A stretch of 7,379 bases of DNA from Dehalococcoidales bacterium (GCA_030640255.1 DAOWJS010000066.1:1-7379), one strand, 5' to 3'; shown: positions 1-6,638, counted from the first letter of the stretch. Numbers and translations are program-made. Notes: a model not told the origin generated them from the letters alone.

Positions 1-137
1 ATTGTTTATTGACCTCACCCCCTTTAGATTTTTATTAGGTAACCCCATCCCCTTTATCCTTGCCAAAGCAGGCAAGGACTTTATCCCCTTCCCCTTGATA
101 AGGGGAAGGGGGTCAGGGGGATAGGTTGCTAAACAGT
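1..137. repeat. Small palindromic element with terminal inverted repeats (MITE-like)
   Basis: The left end (1-23) reads ATTGTTTA, three bases, ACCTCACCCCCT. The right end (115-137), read on the minus strand, gives ACTGTTTA, three bases, ACCTATCCCCCT. The two ends match at about 17 of 23 positions in inverted orientation. Inside are two perfect hairpins: TCCTTGCC/GGCAAGGA (57-64 and 71-78, six-base loop) and CCCCTTCCCCTT/AAGGGGAAGGGG (85-96 and 100-111, three-base loop). There is no room for a transposase, so if mobile it would be non-autonomous. The right end overlaps the last codons of the mutase gene. The left end touches the window edge, so a target-site duplication cannot be judged. Mobility is inference; the inverted structure is seen directly. 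Confidence 0.6.
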
Positions 138-1415
138 ATTTATACTCTCCTTGACCGCCCTAAGTCCACTATCAAATAGCTGGTGCACCCGTGCCTGGCT
201 CTTGGCCTCAGCCGTCAGCCTTACCTTAGGCTCGGTGCCTGACTGTCTAATCAGCAGCCAGCTATCTTCAAAGTTCAGTTTAATGCCGTCAACATTGCTT
301 ACCGATAATGGTTCCATAGCCACTAATCGCGACTCCAGCCGGGACATTGCCACCTTGCCGGTGATACTACCCCGGAGAATTGGATAACCGGGTATGCTAT
401 CAACCAGTGGCGATAATTTCTGCCGACTAGCTATAGCTACCACCTGAGCCGCCGCATAAATGCCATCGGGACATAATGAGATATTAGGGAAAACCCAGCT
501 CCCTGATGGCTCGCCACCAAAATCCCCACCCCTTTTGAGTTCCTCAGACACATGGGTATCCCCCACTCTGGTTCTGGTAATCTTAAAACCCATCTCATCA
601 ATGGCCATAGAGGCATCTATGGTAGTAACTACCTCCTTTGCCCTTACCTCCCGGGCAAAGATTGCCAGCAGCTTATCCCCGGAAACAAATCTACCCCTAT
701 CATCCACTGCCATCATCCGGTCTCCATCCCCATCATGAGCAATACCTAAATCAGCACCAAACTCCCTGGTTGCCAGTATTAAATCCCCTAGATTAGCCTC
801 AGTTGGCTCAATATCACGGGGGAAGAAACCGCTAGGGTCACAGTTTAGGGCTTTTACTTCACAGCCCAGCTTCTCTAATAGATAGGGAGTAACCAAAGAG
901 GCAGCGGCACAGCCGCTATCCACCACCACCCTAAGCTTCAAGTCACCAGGGAAATCCGACAGGATGCGCTCAATATGCTTCCTGACCGCTCCATTATGGA
1001 GGCTACTGCTCTTAATCTCATCCCACCGGGCAACCGAAACGGAGTCGCCTAAGACTGACTCTTCTATCTGCTGCTGCTGATAAGAATTAAAGGCAGAGCC
1101 ATCCGGGTTCAAAAGTTTAATACCATTATACTGGGGAGGGTTATGCGAAGCCGTAATCATTACCCCGGCATCAAACTCTCGGGCAGCCAAGGCAAGCGTT
1201 GGTGTCGGTATAACCCCAGCGTCACCACACCTGGCGCCAGCGGCGAGTAATCCTGAGATGAGGGCATGTTTCATGGCATCACTGGAGGTTCTGGTATCAC
1301 TGCCAACCACGACACTGCCATAAGCCTTGCCCACCGATAGCCCGACCTTTAGGGCTAACTGAATCAGGTTATTATCGGCAACACCCCGTATTCCCGATGT
1401 ACCAAATAACTGCAT
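129..1415 (-). CDS. Phosphoglucosamine/phosphomannomutase family protein (archaeal-type GlmM-like)
   Basis: This is an alpha-D-phosphohexomutase of 428 residues, close to the usual 440-450. All four family signatures are present: N-terminal FGTSGIRG (4-11), the phosphoserine loop TASHNP with catalytic Ser90, the Mg-binding loop DGDGDR (Asp228, Asp230, Asp232), and the sugar-specificity loop GGEPSG (300-305). The C-terminal phosphate-binding loop is RQSGTEPKVR (390-399). GEPSG is the form I associate with archaeal-type phosphoglucosamine mutases rather than the GEQSG of typical bacterial GlmM. The likely reaction is GlcN-6-P to GlcN-1-P in the cytoplasm, which would supply UDP-GlcNAc to the divergent sugar operon; phosphomannomutase activity is the main alternative. 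The start is fixed by the family's N-terminal motif. GGAG lies four bases upstream, but the promoter is so close that the transcript may be nearly leaderless. The last codons fall inside a repeat end. Confidence 0.9.
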   Translation of the reverse strand: MQLFGTSGIRGVADNNLIQLALKVGLSVGKAYGSVVVGSDTRTSSDAMKHALISGLLAAGARCGDAGVIPTPTLALAAREFDAGVMITASHNPPQYNGIKLLNPDGSAFNSYQQQQIEESVLGDSVSVARWDEIKSSSLHNGAVRKHIERILSDFPGDLKLRVVVDSGCAAASLVTPYLLEKLGCEVKALNCDPSGFFPRDIEPTEANLGDLILATREFGADLGIAHDGDGDRMMAVDDRGRFVSGDKLLAIFAREVRAKEVVTTIDASMAIDEMGFKITRTRVGDTHVSEELKRGGDFGGEPSGSWVFPNISLCPDGIYAAAQVVAIASRQKLSPLVDSIPGYPILRGSITGKVAMSRLESRLVAMEPLSVSNVDGIKLNFEDSWLLIRQSGTEPKVRLTAEAKSQARVHQLFDSGLRAVKESINTV

Positions 1416-1424
1416 ATTGCTCCA

Positions 1425-1453
1425 ATTCTAACCACCATAAATCTAGATGTCAA
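1425..1453 (-). promoter_or_regulatory. Sigma70-type promoter of the mutase gene
   Basis: On the minus strand, -35 TTGACA (1453-1448) is a perfect consensus match. It is followed by a 17-base spacer and -10 TAGAAT (1430-1425), which matches 5 of 6. Only nine bases separate the -10 box from the ATG at 1415, so transcription would start about 0-4 bases before the start codon. The GGAG at 1423-1420 would then lie upstream of the transcript. Confidence 0.7.
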
Positions 1454-1586
1454 TTAACCAAGTAGAGATTGTTTACCAACCCCTCCCTGCCCTTTATCCC
1501 TCCCCTCCGTAAGGGAAGAGCGTAGGCATAAGAGGGGGAGACCTCACTTATACTCCCTCATTACTTCTCTAGAGTAGGGAAAGTCA

Positions 1587-1607
1587 AAGAGAGGCAAAGC
1601 CCCTCTT
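1587..1607. repeat. Hairpin repeat, copy C (AAA loop)
   Basis: Arms AAGAGAGGC (1587-1595) and GCCCCTCTT (1599-1607) pair around an AAA loop with one mismatch. The upstream bases (GGGAAAGTC) resemble those before the 1739-1760 hairpin. The core matches the minus strand of the 7313-7332 hairpin at nearly every position. Confidence 0.6.
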
Positions 1608-1667
1608 ACATAATCTCGCCCTCCCTCCTTTGTAGAAATACACTATTACAATAAGATTGTTCATCAA

Positions 1668-1707
1668 TAGGGGTTTAAGGGGCGAAGCCCCTTCTAGTAA
1701 AAAATCC
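1668..1707. repeat. Hairpin repeat, copy A (GCGAAGC core)
   Basis: Arms AAGGGGC (1677-1683) and GCCCCTT (1687-1693) form a perfect stem with loop GAA, so the tip is GCGAAGC, known from DNA biophysics as an unusually stable mini-hairpin. The flanks TAGGGGTTTAAG before and TAGTAAAA after the stem align with the minus strand of 7342-7303, so the repeat unit is roughly 40 bases. Confidence 0.6.
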
Positions 1708-1738
1708 CCCTCTCCTTTGAAATATGCATGGGAAGTCT

Positions 1739-1760
1739 AAGAGGGGCGAACGCCCCTCTT
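1739..1760. repeat. Hairpin repeat, copy D
   Basis: Perfect ten-base arms AAGAGGGGCG and CGCCCCTCTT are separated by AA, so in practice this is nine pairs with a four-base loop. The preceding GGGAAGTCT matches the flank of copy C. There is no T-tract, so it does not look like an intrinsic terminator. Confidence 0.6.
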
Positions 1761-1771
1761 TCCCACTCCTT

Positions 1772-1798
1772 CCCCCTCTCCTTCTCAAGGAGAGGGGG
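1772..1798. repeat. Perfect 12-bp GC-rich hairpin
   Basis: Arms CCCCCTCTCCTT (1772-1783) and AAGGAGAGGGGG (1787-1798) pair perfectly around a CTC loop. It has the same design as the 85-111 hairpin (12-base arms, three-base loop). In both cases the right arm leads within a few bases into the element end (GGGGGTGAGGT at 1804-1814 here). Confidence 0.7.
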
Positions 1799-1841
1799 AT
1801 TAAGGGGGTGAGGTTAATAAAAACATTCTCAATACCCCTCC

Positions 1842-1870
1842 TTGACACATAAGAGGCTCGGCGTTACCAT
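1842..1870 (+). promoter_or_regulatory. Sigma70-type promoter of the thioredoxin/sugar operon
   Basis: TTGACA (1842-1847) is a perfect -35 box. It is followed by a 17-base spacer and TACCAT (1865-1870), which matches the -10 consensus at 4 of 6. Transcription would start near 1877-1878, leaving a leader of about 20 bases that includes the ribosome binding site. It lies just outside the right end of the repeat element. No other good promoter is visible before wbpA, so it may drive all five genes. Confidence 0.6.
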
Positions 1871-1883
1871 AGAGGCAAGAAAA

Positions 1884-1888
1884 AGGAG
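1884..1888 (+). promoter_or_regulatory. Ribosome binding site that decides the thioredoxin start
   Basis: AGGAG lies only two bases before the ATG at 1891 but eight bases before the in-frame ATG at 1897. The second spacing is normal for a bacterial start and the first is too short, so 1897 is preferred. The choice changes the protein by two residues. Confidence 0.7.
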
Positions 1889-1896
1889 AGATGGTA

Positions 1897-2214
1897 ATGG
1901 TAATTGATGTTACCGACCGAAATTTTGAAGAGGAAGTCATAAAGTCAGACCTGCCAGTATTAGTAGACTTATGGGCACCCTGGTGCCGCCCTTGCTTTAT
2001 AGTTGCCCCCGTCGTTGACAGATTGGCGGAAAAGTATAACGGTAGGTTCAAGTTTTGCCGATTGAATGTAGGCGAGAATCCACAAACCGCTACCCGATAC
2101 CAGGTTATGTCCATACCGATGTTACTGTTTTTTAAGGGAGGGAAGGTGGCGGATACGGTTATCGGCGCCGTGCCCGAACAAAGCCTTCAGCCAAGAATTG
2201 AGGAATTTCTTTAG
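1897..2214 (+). CDS. Thioredoxin with a variant CRPC active site
   Basis: A single-domain thioredoxin of 105 residues, the usual length, with no signal peptide, so it is cytoplasmic. The fold markers are in place: buried Asp24, the active-site segment WAPWCRPC (Cys30 and Cys33), Pro38, and the cis-proline Pro74 in SIPMLLFF, followed by the conserved Lys80-Gly81-Gly82. The dipeptide between the cysteines is Arg-Pro instead of the canonical Gly-Pro, and the residue before the cis-proline loop's leucines is Met instead of the common Thr. Both sites contact substrates and tune redox potential, so its partners may differ from those of housekeeping thioredoxin. A third cysteine (Cys54) is present. 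It is the first gene after the operon promoter, 38 bases before the thiamine-binding protein gene. An alternative ATG at 1891 would add two residues. The fold is certain; the physiological partner is unknown. Confidence 0.93.
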   Translation: MVIDVTDRNFEEEVIKSDLPVLVDLWAPWCRPCFIVAPVVDRLAEKYNGRFKFCRLNVGENPQTATRYQVMSIPMLLFFKGGKVADTVIGAVPEQSLQPRIEEFL

Positions 2215-2252
2215 TCTGCGGTCAACCATACACAAATAAGAGGCATAATCTG

Positions 2253-2558
2253 ATGGCAATAGCTGAGGTAAGCATTATCCCCTTAGGGACCAAGACCCCT
2301 TCGGTTAGTAAATACCTAGCCCGTGCCTTCAGAGCCCTGCGCCAAGAAAAGAATATAAAGTATGAGTTAACTCCAATGGGGACCATCATAGAAGGCGATT
2401 TGGGAGACATCCTGAGAATAGTAAGAAACATGCACGAAGCCGCTTTCGGTGACGACATTATGAGAGTGGTAACCACCGTCAAGATTGACGACCGGCGGGA
2501 CAAGACCTTAACCATGAGAGGCAAAATAGAATCATTGCTAAAGGAGTCGGAGCGTTAG
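2253..2558 (+). CDS. MTH1187 family thiamine-binding protein (DUF77/COG0011)
   Basis: A small protein of 101 residues, typical for the MTH1187/YkoF-type family. The N-terminal strand VSIIPLGTKTPSVSKYLA is the family hallmark, followed by ELTPMGTIIEGDL and a C-terminal VVTTVKIDDRRDK strand. Members adopt a ferredoxin-like fold, form dimers or tetramers, and some bind thiamine or its HMP moiety. Their exact role (carrier, scavenger or sensor) is not settled. There is no membrane segment or signal peptide. AAGAGG (2238-2243) lies nine bases before the ATG, a good ribosome binding site. It sits 38 bases after thioredoxin and 66 bases before the sugar dehydrogenase, apparently in the same transcript, yet nothing links it to sugar metabolism. 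No thiamine riboswitch is recognisable upstream. Family assignment is firm; ligand is inferred. Confidence 0.88.
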   Translation: MAIAEVSIIPLGTKTPSVSKYLARAFRALRQEKNIKYELTPMGTIIEGDLGDILRIVRNMHEAAFGDDIMRVVTTVKIDDRRDKTLTMRGKIESLLKESER

Positions 2559-2624
2559 ATACGGCTAGTTTCGAAAGATAAGCAAGGCTCGAAAGCGGCT
2601 GGGATTAAGCGGAGACAATAGTTT
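2559..2624 (+). other. Intergenic spacer with a short direct repeat
   Basis: TCGAAAG occurs at 2571-2577 and again at 2589-2595, an 18-base spacing that could suit a protein bound on nearly the same face of the helix. GGAG at 2611-2614 is the wbpA ribosome binding site (ten-base spacing). I see no clear promoter or terminator. An operator role is speculation. Confidence 0.2.
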
Positions 2625-3920
2625 ATGGACTTAGAACAAAAGCTAAGGGATAAAACAGCCACCGTTGGCATTGTCGGTCTGGGCTATGTGGGACTGCCTC
2701 TAGCCATTGCCTTCTCCCAGGCAGGCTTCAAAGTCCTGGGGTTTGATATCCAGCCGAAGAGGGTGGACTCGGTCAATAAAGGACAATCTTATATCGCCAC
2801 CATAGCCAGTGATAGCCTTTCAGCGGTAATAGCCAATAACCGCCTTGAGGCAACCACCGCTCAAGACCGGCTCAGGGAAGTAGATGCCATTTGTATCTGC
2901 GTGCCCACCCCGCTAACCAGAACCAAGGAGCCAGACCTATCCTATGTTACCCAGGAGTCAGAAGAAATATCCAGATGTCTCCAGCCGGGACAACTGGTAA
3001 TTCTGGAAAGCACCACCTACCCCGGCACCACCAGAGAGGTCGTGCTGCCCATTCTGGAGCGCTCTGGGCTGAAGGCAGGTCAAGATTTTTACCTTGCCTA
3101 CTCTCCAGAAAGGATTGACCCGGGGAATAAAAAATACAGTATCAGGAATACCCCCAAGATAGTCGGGGGAATAGAGCCACAATCCACTAAGCTCGCCGAG
3201 CTTCTCTACCGTCAGGTAGCTGAGGTGGTAGTTCCGGTCTCATCCCCTGAGGTCGCTGAGATGACCAAGGTATTTGAGAATGTCTTCCGCAATGTGAACA
3301 TCGCCCTGGTCAACGAGCTAAGCCAACTCTGTGAGAAGATGGGCATCAGCGTCTGGGAGATAATTGACGCCGCCGCCTCCAAGCCCTTCGGCTATATGCC
3401 TTTCTATCCCGGACCCGGGATAGGCGGGCACTGCATCCCGCTTGACCCCTATTATCTAGCCAGTAAAGCCAGGGACTATGACTTCCATACCAGGTTTATA
3501 GAACTGGCGGCTGAGATTAATGAACGGATGCCCTATTATGTTACCTCTCGCATTACGGAAGCCCTAAACGCCAACGGCAAAAGCCTGAACGACGCCCGGG
3601 TGCTGGTGCTGGGGATAGCCTACAAAAAAGACGTGGAAGACCTTAGAGAATCCCCCTCTTTAAAACTAATCCAGCTTCTTGGTGAAAAAGGAGCCCAGGT
3701 AAGCTATAATGACCCCTATATAGCCAAGATTCAAATTGATACGGGCACCCTGACCTCAGTGGAACTTACCGATGAACACCTGTCCCTGGCTGACTGCGTG
3801 GTGATAGCCACTGACCATAGCCACTATGACTACCAGCGCATAGCCGATAAAGCGAGCCTAATATTTGATGCCAGAGGAGCTACTAAGAAGCTTAAAAACA
3901 ACAACATTATCAGACTGTGA
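2625..3920 (+). CDS. wbpA: UDP-N-acetyl-D-glucosamine 6-dehydrogenase (WbpA-type)
   Basis: A nucleotide-sugar 6-dehydrogenase of 431 residues, normal for the UDP-Glc/UDP-GlcNAc/UDP-ManNAc dehydrogenase family. It would oxidise C6 of UDP-GlcNAc to the uronic acid with two NAD+. The N-terminal Rossmann motif is GLGYVG (18-23), with Asp41 ending the second strand, consistent with NAD rather than NADP. Other landmarks are EST (128-130), YSPERIDPG (159-167), the helix with Lys215 and Asn219, and the catalytic loop PGPGIGGHCIP with nucleophile Cys270. The C-terminal UDP-binding domain begins around 320 and carries KKDVEDLRESP (334-344). The adjacent wbpB/D and wbpE genes make UDP-GlcNAc the likeliest substrate; a WecC-type UDP-ManNAc dehydrogenase is the main alternative. 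It ends six bases before the next ATG, and GAGGG spanning its stop codon can serve as that gene's ribosome binding site, implying coupled translation. Confidence 0.88.
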   Translation: MDLEQKLRDKTATVGIVGLGYVGLPLAIAFSQAGFKVLGFDIQPKRVDSVNKGQSYIATIASDSLSAVIANNRLEATTAQDRLREVDAICICVPTPLTRTKEPDLSYVTQESEEISRCLQPGQLVILESTTYPGTTREVVLPILERSGLKAGQDFYLAYSPERIDPGNKKYSIRNTPKIVGGIEPQSTKLAELLYRQVAEVVVPVSSPEVAEMTKVFENVFRNVNIALVNELSQLCEKMGISVWEIIDAAASKPFGYMPFYPGPGIGGHCIPLDPYYLASKARDYDFHTRFIELAAEINERMPYYVTSRITEALNANGKSLNDARVLVLGIAYKKDVEDLRESPSLKLIQLLGEKGAQVSYNDPYIAKIQIDTGTLTSVELTDEHLSLADCVVIATDHSHYDYQRIADKASLIFDARGATKKLKNNNIIRL

Positions 3921-3926
3921 GGGTAA

Positions 3927-5498
3927 ATGGATAAGAACATAGCCGTTATCGGCGGCGGTCATTGGGGTAAAAACCTGGTTCGTAATTTCGCTGAGCTTGG
4001 TGCCCTGCACACTATCTGTGATAGCTCTCCTGAAATTCTAAGCCGATTTGAAACCCTCAATCCAGATGTCAACCGGGAAACAGATTTTAAGCCGGTGCTA
4101 GCCAACAAAGAAATAAAAGGTATCGTCATATCCGCCCCGGCAGCACTCCACTACTCAATGACCAAGCAAGCCCTGCTCGCCAATAAGGATGTCTTCGTGG
4201 AAAAGCCACTATCGCTGACCGTTGAAGAAGGGGAGGAACTGGTCAAATTAGCTGAAGAAAAAAATAAAATTCTTATGGTTGGTCATGTACTGGAGTATCA
4301 CCCGGGAGTGGTTAAACTCAAACAGCTGGTAGATAACGGCGAGCTGGGTAAGCTCAACTATATCTACTCCAGCCGACTTAACCTGGGTAAGTTCAGAACC
4401 GAAGAAAACATCCTGTGGAGCTTCGCCCCCCATGACATATCGGTCATCCTGCTTCTACTCAATGAAATGCCTCAAGAAATCTCCGCCCATGGCGGCAGTT
4501 ACCTCCACCAGGATATAGCCGATGTTACCGTTACCACCATGAGCTTTGCCAGCGGGGTGAGAGCCCATATCTTCGTCAACTGGCTCCACCCCTACAAGGA
4601 GCAGAAGCTGGTCGTGGTCGGCGAGCAGAAAACGGTCGTATTTGACGATGTAGCCCCCAAAAACAAGCTCCGGCTCTACGATTACCAGATAGAATGGATT
4701 AACGGGATGCCAGTGCCCCGGCAGCAGGAACCCACCCCGATTGAATTTACCATGACCGAACCACTGAAGCTGGAGTGCCAGCACTTCCTTGATTGTCTGG
4801 TATCACGCCGTAAACCCAGAACGGATGGGAGTAGTGGGCTAAAGGTCTTGCAGGTTCTTGATGCCTGCCAGAGGTCACTCCAGGGGCAGGGACGGAATAT
4901 TCCTGTAGCCAGCAGCCATAGCTTCTTTGTCCACCCCACCAGCCTTATAGAAGAACCGTCTACCATCGGTGATGGCACTAAAATCTGGCACTTTTCTCAT
5001 ATTATGCCTCATACTACGATTGGTAAGGACTGCACCATAGGGCAAAATGTGTTTATCGGCGAGAATGTAAATATCGGCAATAATGTTAAACTGGAGAACA
5101 ATGTCTCCGTCTTTGACGGGGTTACCCTGGAAGATGATGTCTTCTGTGGTCCCGCCTGTGTCTTCACCAATGTCAAGAACCCTCGCAGTTACCTATCCCA
5201 AAGGGGTAAGTTTACCCCCACTTTAGTCAAAAAGGGGGCTACCATCGGGGCTAACGCTACCATTATCTGTGGCAACACCATAGGCAGTTATGCCCTCATT
5301 GGTGCTGGCGCCGTGGTTACCAAGGACATACCCGATTATGCCCTCGCCTACGGCAATCCAGCTCGAATAAGCGGCTGGGTCTGCCAATGTGGGACAAAGC
5401 TAAGCTTTGACCAGAATAAGCTGGCGAAATGCTCTAAGTGTGGTAGTACCTATGAGCAAAAAGGGCGGGAACAGGTCATCCCGACTGGAAAAAGGTAA
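3927..5498 (+). CDS. Fused Gfo/Idh/MocA oxidoreductase (WbpB-like) and hexapeptide N-acetyltransferase (WbpD-like)
   Basis: A two-enzyme fusion of 523 residues. Residues 1 to about 325 are a Gfo/Idh/MocA dehydrogenase: nucleotide motif IGGGHWG (8-14), catalytic EKP (92-94), and APHD (167-170). This half should oxidise C3 of UDP-GlcNAcA, as WbpB does. Residues about 335-480 form a left-handed beta-helix of hexapeptide repeats (TIG, VFIGENVNIG, VIG-type turns) with the VFTN-NPR loop (412-420) and the ending YGNPAR seen in WbpD-type acetyltransferases, which acetylate the 3-amino group. A tail carries CxC (486, 488) and CxxC (502, 505), a likely zinc knuckle that I have seen on related transferases. 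The two activities are steps 2 and 4 of one pathway; step 3 is the next gene. No frameshift or internal stop separates the halves, and the total equals the two usual lengths. The stop is immediately followed by the next ATG. Confidence 0.88.
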   Translation: MDKNIAVIGGGHWGKNLVRNFAELGALHTICDSSPEILSRFETLNPDVNRETDFKPVLANKEIKGIVISAPAALHYSMTKQALLANKDVFVEKPLSLTVEEGEELVKLAEEKNKILMVGHVLEYHPGVVKLKQLVDNGELGKLNYIYSSRLNLGKFRTEENILWSFAPHDISVILLLLNEMPQEISAHGGSYLHQDIADVTVTTMSFASGVRAHIFVNWLHPYKEQKLVVVGEQKTVVFDDVAPKNKLRLYDYQIEWINGMPVPRQQEPTPIEFTMTEPLKLECQHFLDCLVSRRKPRTDGSSGLKVLQVLDACQRSLQGQGRNIPVASSHSFFVHPTSLIEEPSTIGDGTKIWHFSHIMPHTTIGKDCTIGQNVFIGENVNIGNNVKLENNVSVFDGVTLEDDVFCGPACVFTNVKNPRSYLSQRGKFTPTLVKKGATIGANATIICGNTIGSYALIGAGAVVTKDIPDYALAYGNPARISGWVCQCGTKLSFDQNKLAKCSKCGSTYEQKGREQVIPTGKR

Positions 5499-6638
5499 AT
5501 GGTAATACCACTAACTGACCTCAAGGCTCAATACAGCTCAATAAAAGAGGAAATTGATGCGGCTATTCAGCGGGTTGTCCAGCAGGGGCAGTTTATCCTT
5601 GGTCCTGAGGTCAAGGCTTTTGAAGAAGAAATGGCGGCTTACTGCGGCACCAGGTTTGCCGTGGGGGTGGCTTCAGGCACCGATGCCCTCCACCTTGCCC
5701 TGCTTGCCGGCGGAATTAAGCCCGGTGATGAGGTAATCACTACCCCCTTTACCTTCATTGCCACCGCTGAAGCCATTACCCAGTGTAATGCCACCCCGGT
5801 ATTTGTCGATATTGACCCCAGGACTTATAACCTGAACCCACAACAACTTGAACCCAAAATTACTCCCCGAACCAAGGCCATAATCCCCGTCCACCTCTAC
5901 GGTCAGCCAGCCAACATGGAACCTATTCTGGAGATAGGCAAGAAGCACAATCTCAAAATAATCGAAGATTGTGCCCAGTCTCTGGGGGCGGAATACCAAG
6001 GGAAAAAGGCAGGCTCCCTAGGCGATGCCGGCTGCCTCAGCTTCTTCCCCGCCAAGAATCTGGGCGCCTATGGCGACGGAGGCATGGTGGTTACCAACGA
6101 CCCCGGCATTGCTGAAGTCGTAGATATACTCCGTAAACACGGCACCAAGACCAGCTACTATCACCTCCTGCCCGGTTTCAACAGCCGACTTGATACCATA
6201 CAGGCAGCAATACTTAAGGTCAAGCTAAAGCACCTTGATGAGTGGAATGAGCTTCGCCGCCGCCGAGCCTCGCTCTACACCCGGCTACTAAGCCAGATAG
6301 ACGGTATTGAGCCCCCCTATGTTGAGGAGTATAGCAAACCTTCCGTTAACTACTATACCATCCGTCTGAAAGATTCTCGCCTGAACCGAGATGAACTGCG
6401 AAAACACCTGGGAGCAAAAGGCATCCAGACAACAGTCTATTACCCGTTAAGTCTCCACCTCCAGATAGTATATAAATCTCTGGGCTATAAGCCGGGCGAT
6501 TTCCCCCAGAGTGAGCTGGCTCAGGAACAGGTTCTCTCCCTGCCTATGTACCCCGAATTAAGCCAGGGACAGATAGAGGAAGTTGTGTCCGTTATCAGCA
6601 ATTACTGTTCCCGGGAGCGTAGCCGACCAGTGGCTTAG
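5499..6638 (+). CDS. wbpE: DegT/DnrJ/EryC1 family PLP aminotransferase (WbpE-like)
   Basis: A sugar-nucleotide aminotransferase of 379 residues, slightly above the 360-375 typical for the family. It would transfer an amino group from glutamate to the C3 ketone made by the WbpB-like half of the preceding protein. Visible motifs are VASGTDALHLAL (57-68, PLP phosphate binding), PVHLYGQ (130-136), EDCAQS with Asp157 contacting the PLP ring nitrogen, and SFFPAKNLGAYGDGG with Schiff-base Lys186. The C-terminal half has GFNSRLD and the YPLSLHLQ motif. The ATG directly abuts the preceding TAA. AAGG is only three bases away, so start by re-initiation of terminating ribosomes is likely. The TAG stop overlaps the stop codon of convergent cobU by four bases and no terminator hairpin is visible. 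Substrate is inferred from the neighbours; the family is certain. Confidence 0.9.
   Translation: MVIPLTDLKAQYSSIKEEIDAAIQRVVQQGQFILGPEVKAFEEEMAAYCGTRFAVGVASGTDALHLALLAGGIKPGDEVITTPFTFIATAEAITQCNATPVFVDIDPRTYNLNPQQLEPKITPRTKAIIPVHLYGQPANMEPILEIGKKHNLKIIEDCAQSLGAEYQGKKAGSLGDAGCLSFFPAKNLGAYGDGGMVVTNDPGIAEVVDILRKHGTKTSYYHLLPGFNSRLDTIQAAILKVKLKHLDEWNELRRRRASLYTRLLSQIDGIEPPYVEEYSKPSVNYYTIRLKDSRLNRDELRKHLGAKGIQTTVYYPLSLHLQIVYKSLGYKPGDFPQSELAQEQVLSLPMYPELSQGQIEEVVSVISNYCSRERSRPVA

Larger units (their letters stand above)
1465..1830. repeat. Composite palindromic repeat element filling the divergent intergenic gap
   Basis: The stretch begins GAGATTGTTTA, three bases, ACC (1465-1480). It ends, read on the minus strand, GAGAATGTTTTTA, three bases, ACCTCACCCCCT (1830-1803), so the ends are inverted copies like those of the 1-137 element. 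Between them are a degenerate C-rich/G-rich stretch (1480-1540), an internal ACCTCAC (1541-1547), and four hairpins annotated separately. There are no convincing coding signals, tRNA or transposase. It sits exactly between two outward-facing promoters, leaving both intact. It may be one 360-base element or several nested ones; I cannot decide this from one copy. Confidence 0.5.

Noticed and set aside
85..111. Intrinsic terminator for the mutase gene
   Set aside because: The hairpin is strong but no T-tract follows on the minus strand; the identical design recurs in another intergenic repeat.
1480..1830. CRISPR array or small RNA gene
   Set aside because: The repeats are unevenly spaced, in differing orientations and sequence, with no regular spacers; no tRNA or known RNA fold is evident.
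1891..1896. Thioredoxin start at the first ATG
   Set aside because: The ribosome binding site is only two bases away; the second ATG at 1897 has normal spacing.
1800..2114. Minus-strand reading frame of 104 codons
   Set aside because: It is antisense to thioredoxin, begins within it and runs into repeat DNA; no recognisable protein features.
3927..5498. Sequencing error joining two separate genes
   Set aside because: The linker region is in frame without unusual bases, both domains are complete, and no start signal is evident before the second domain.
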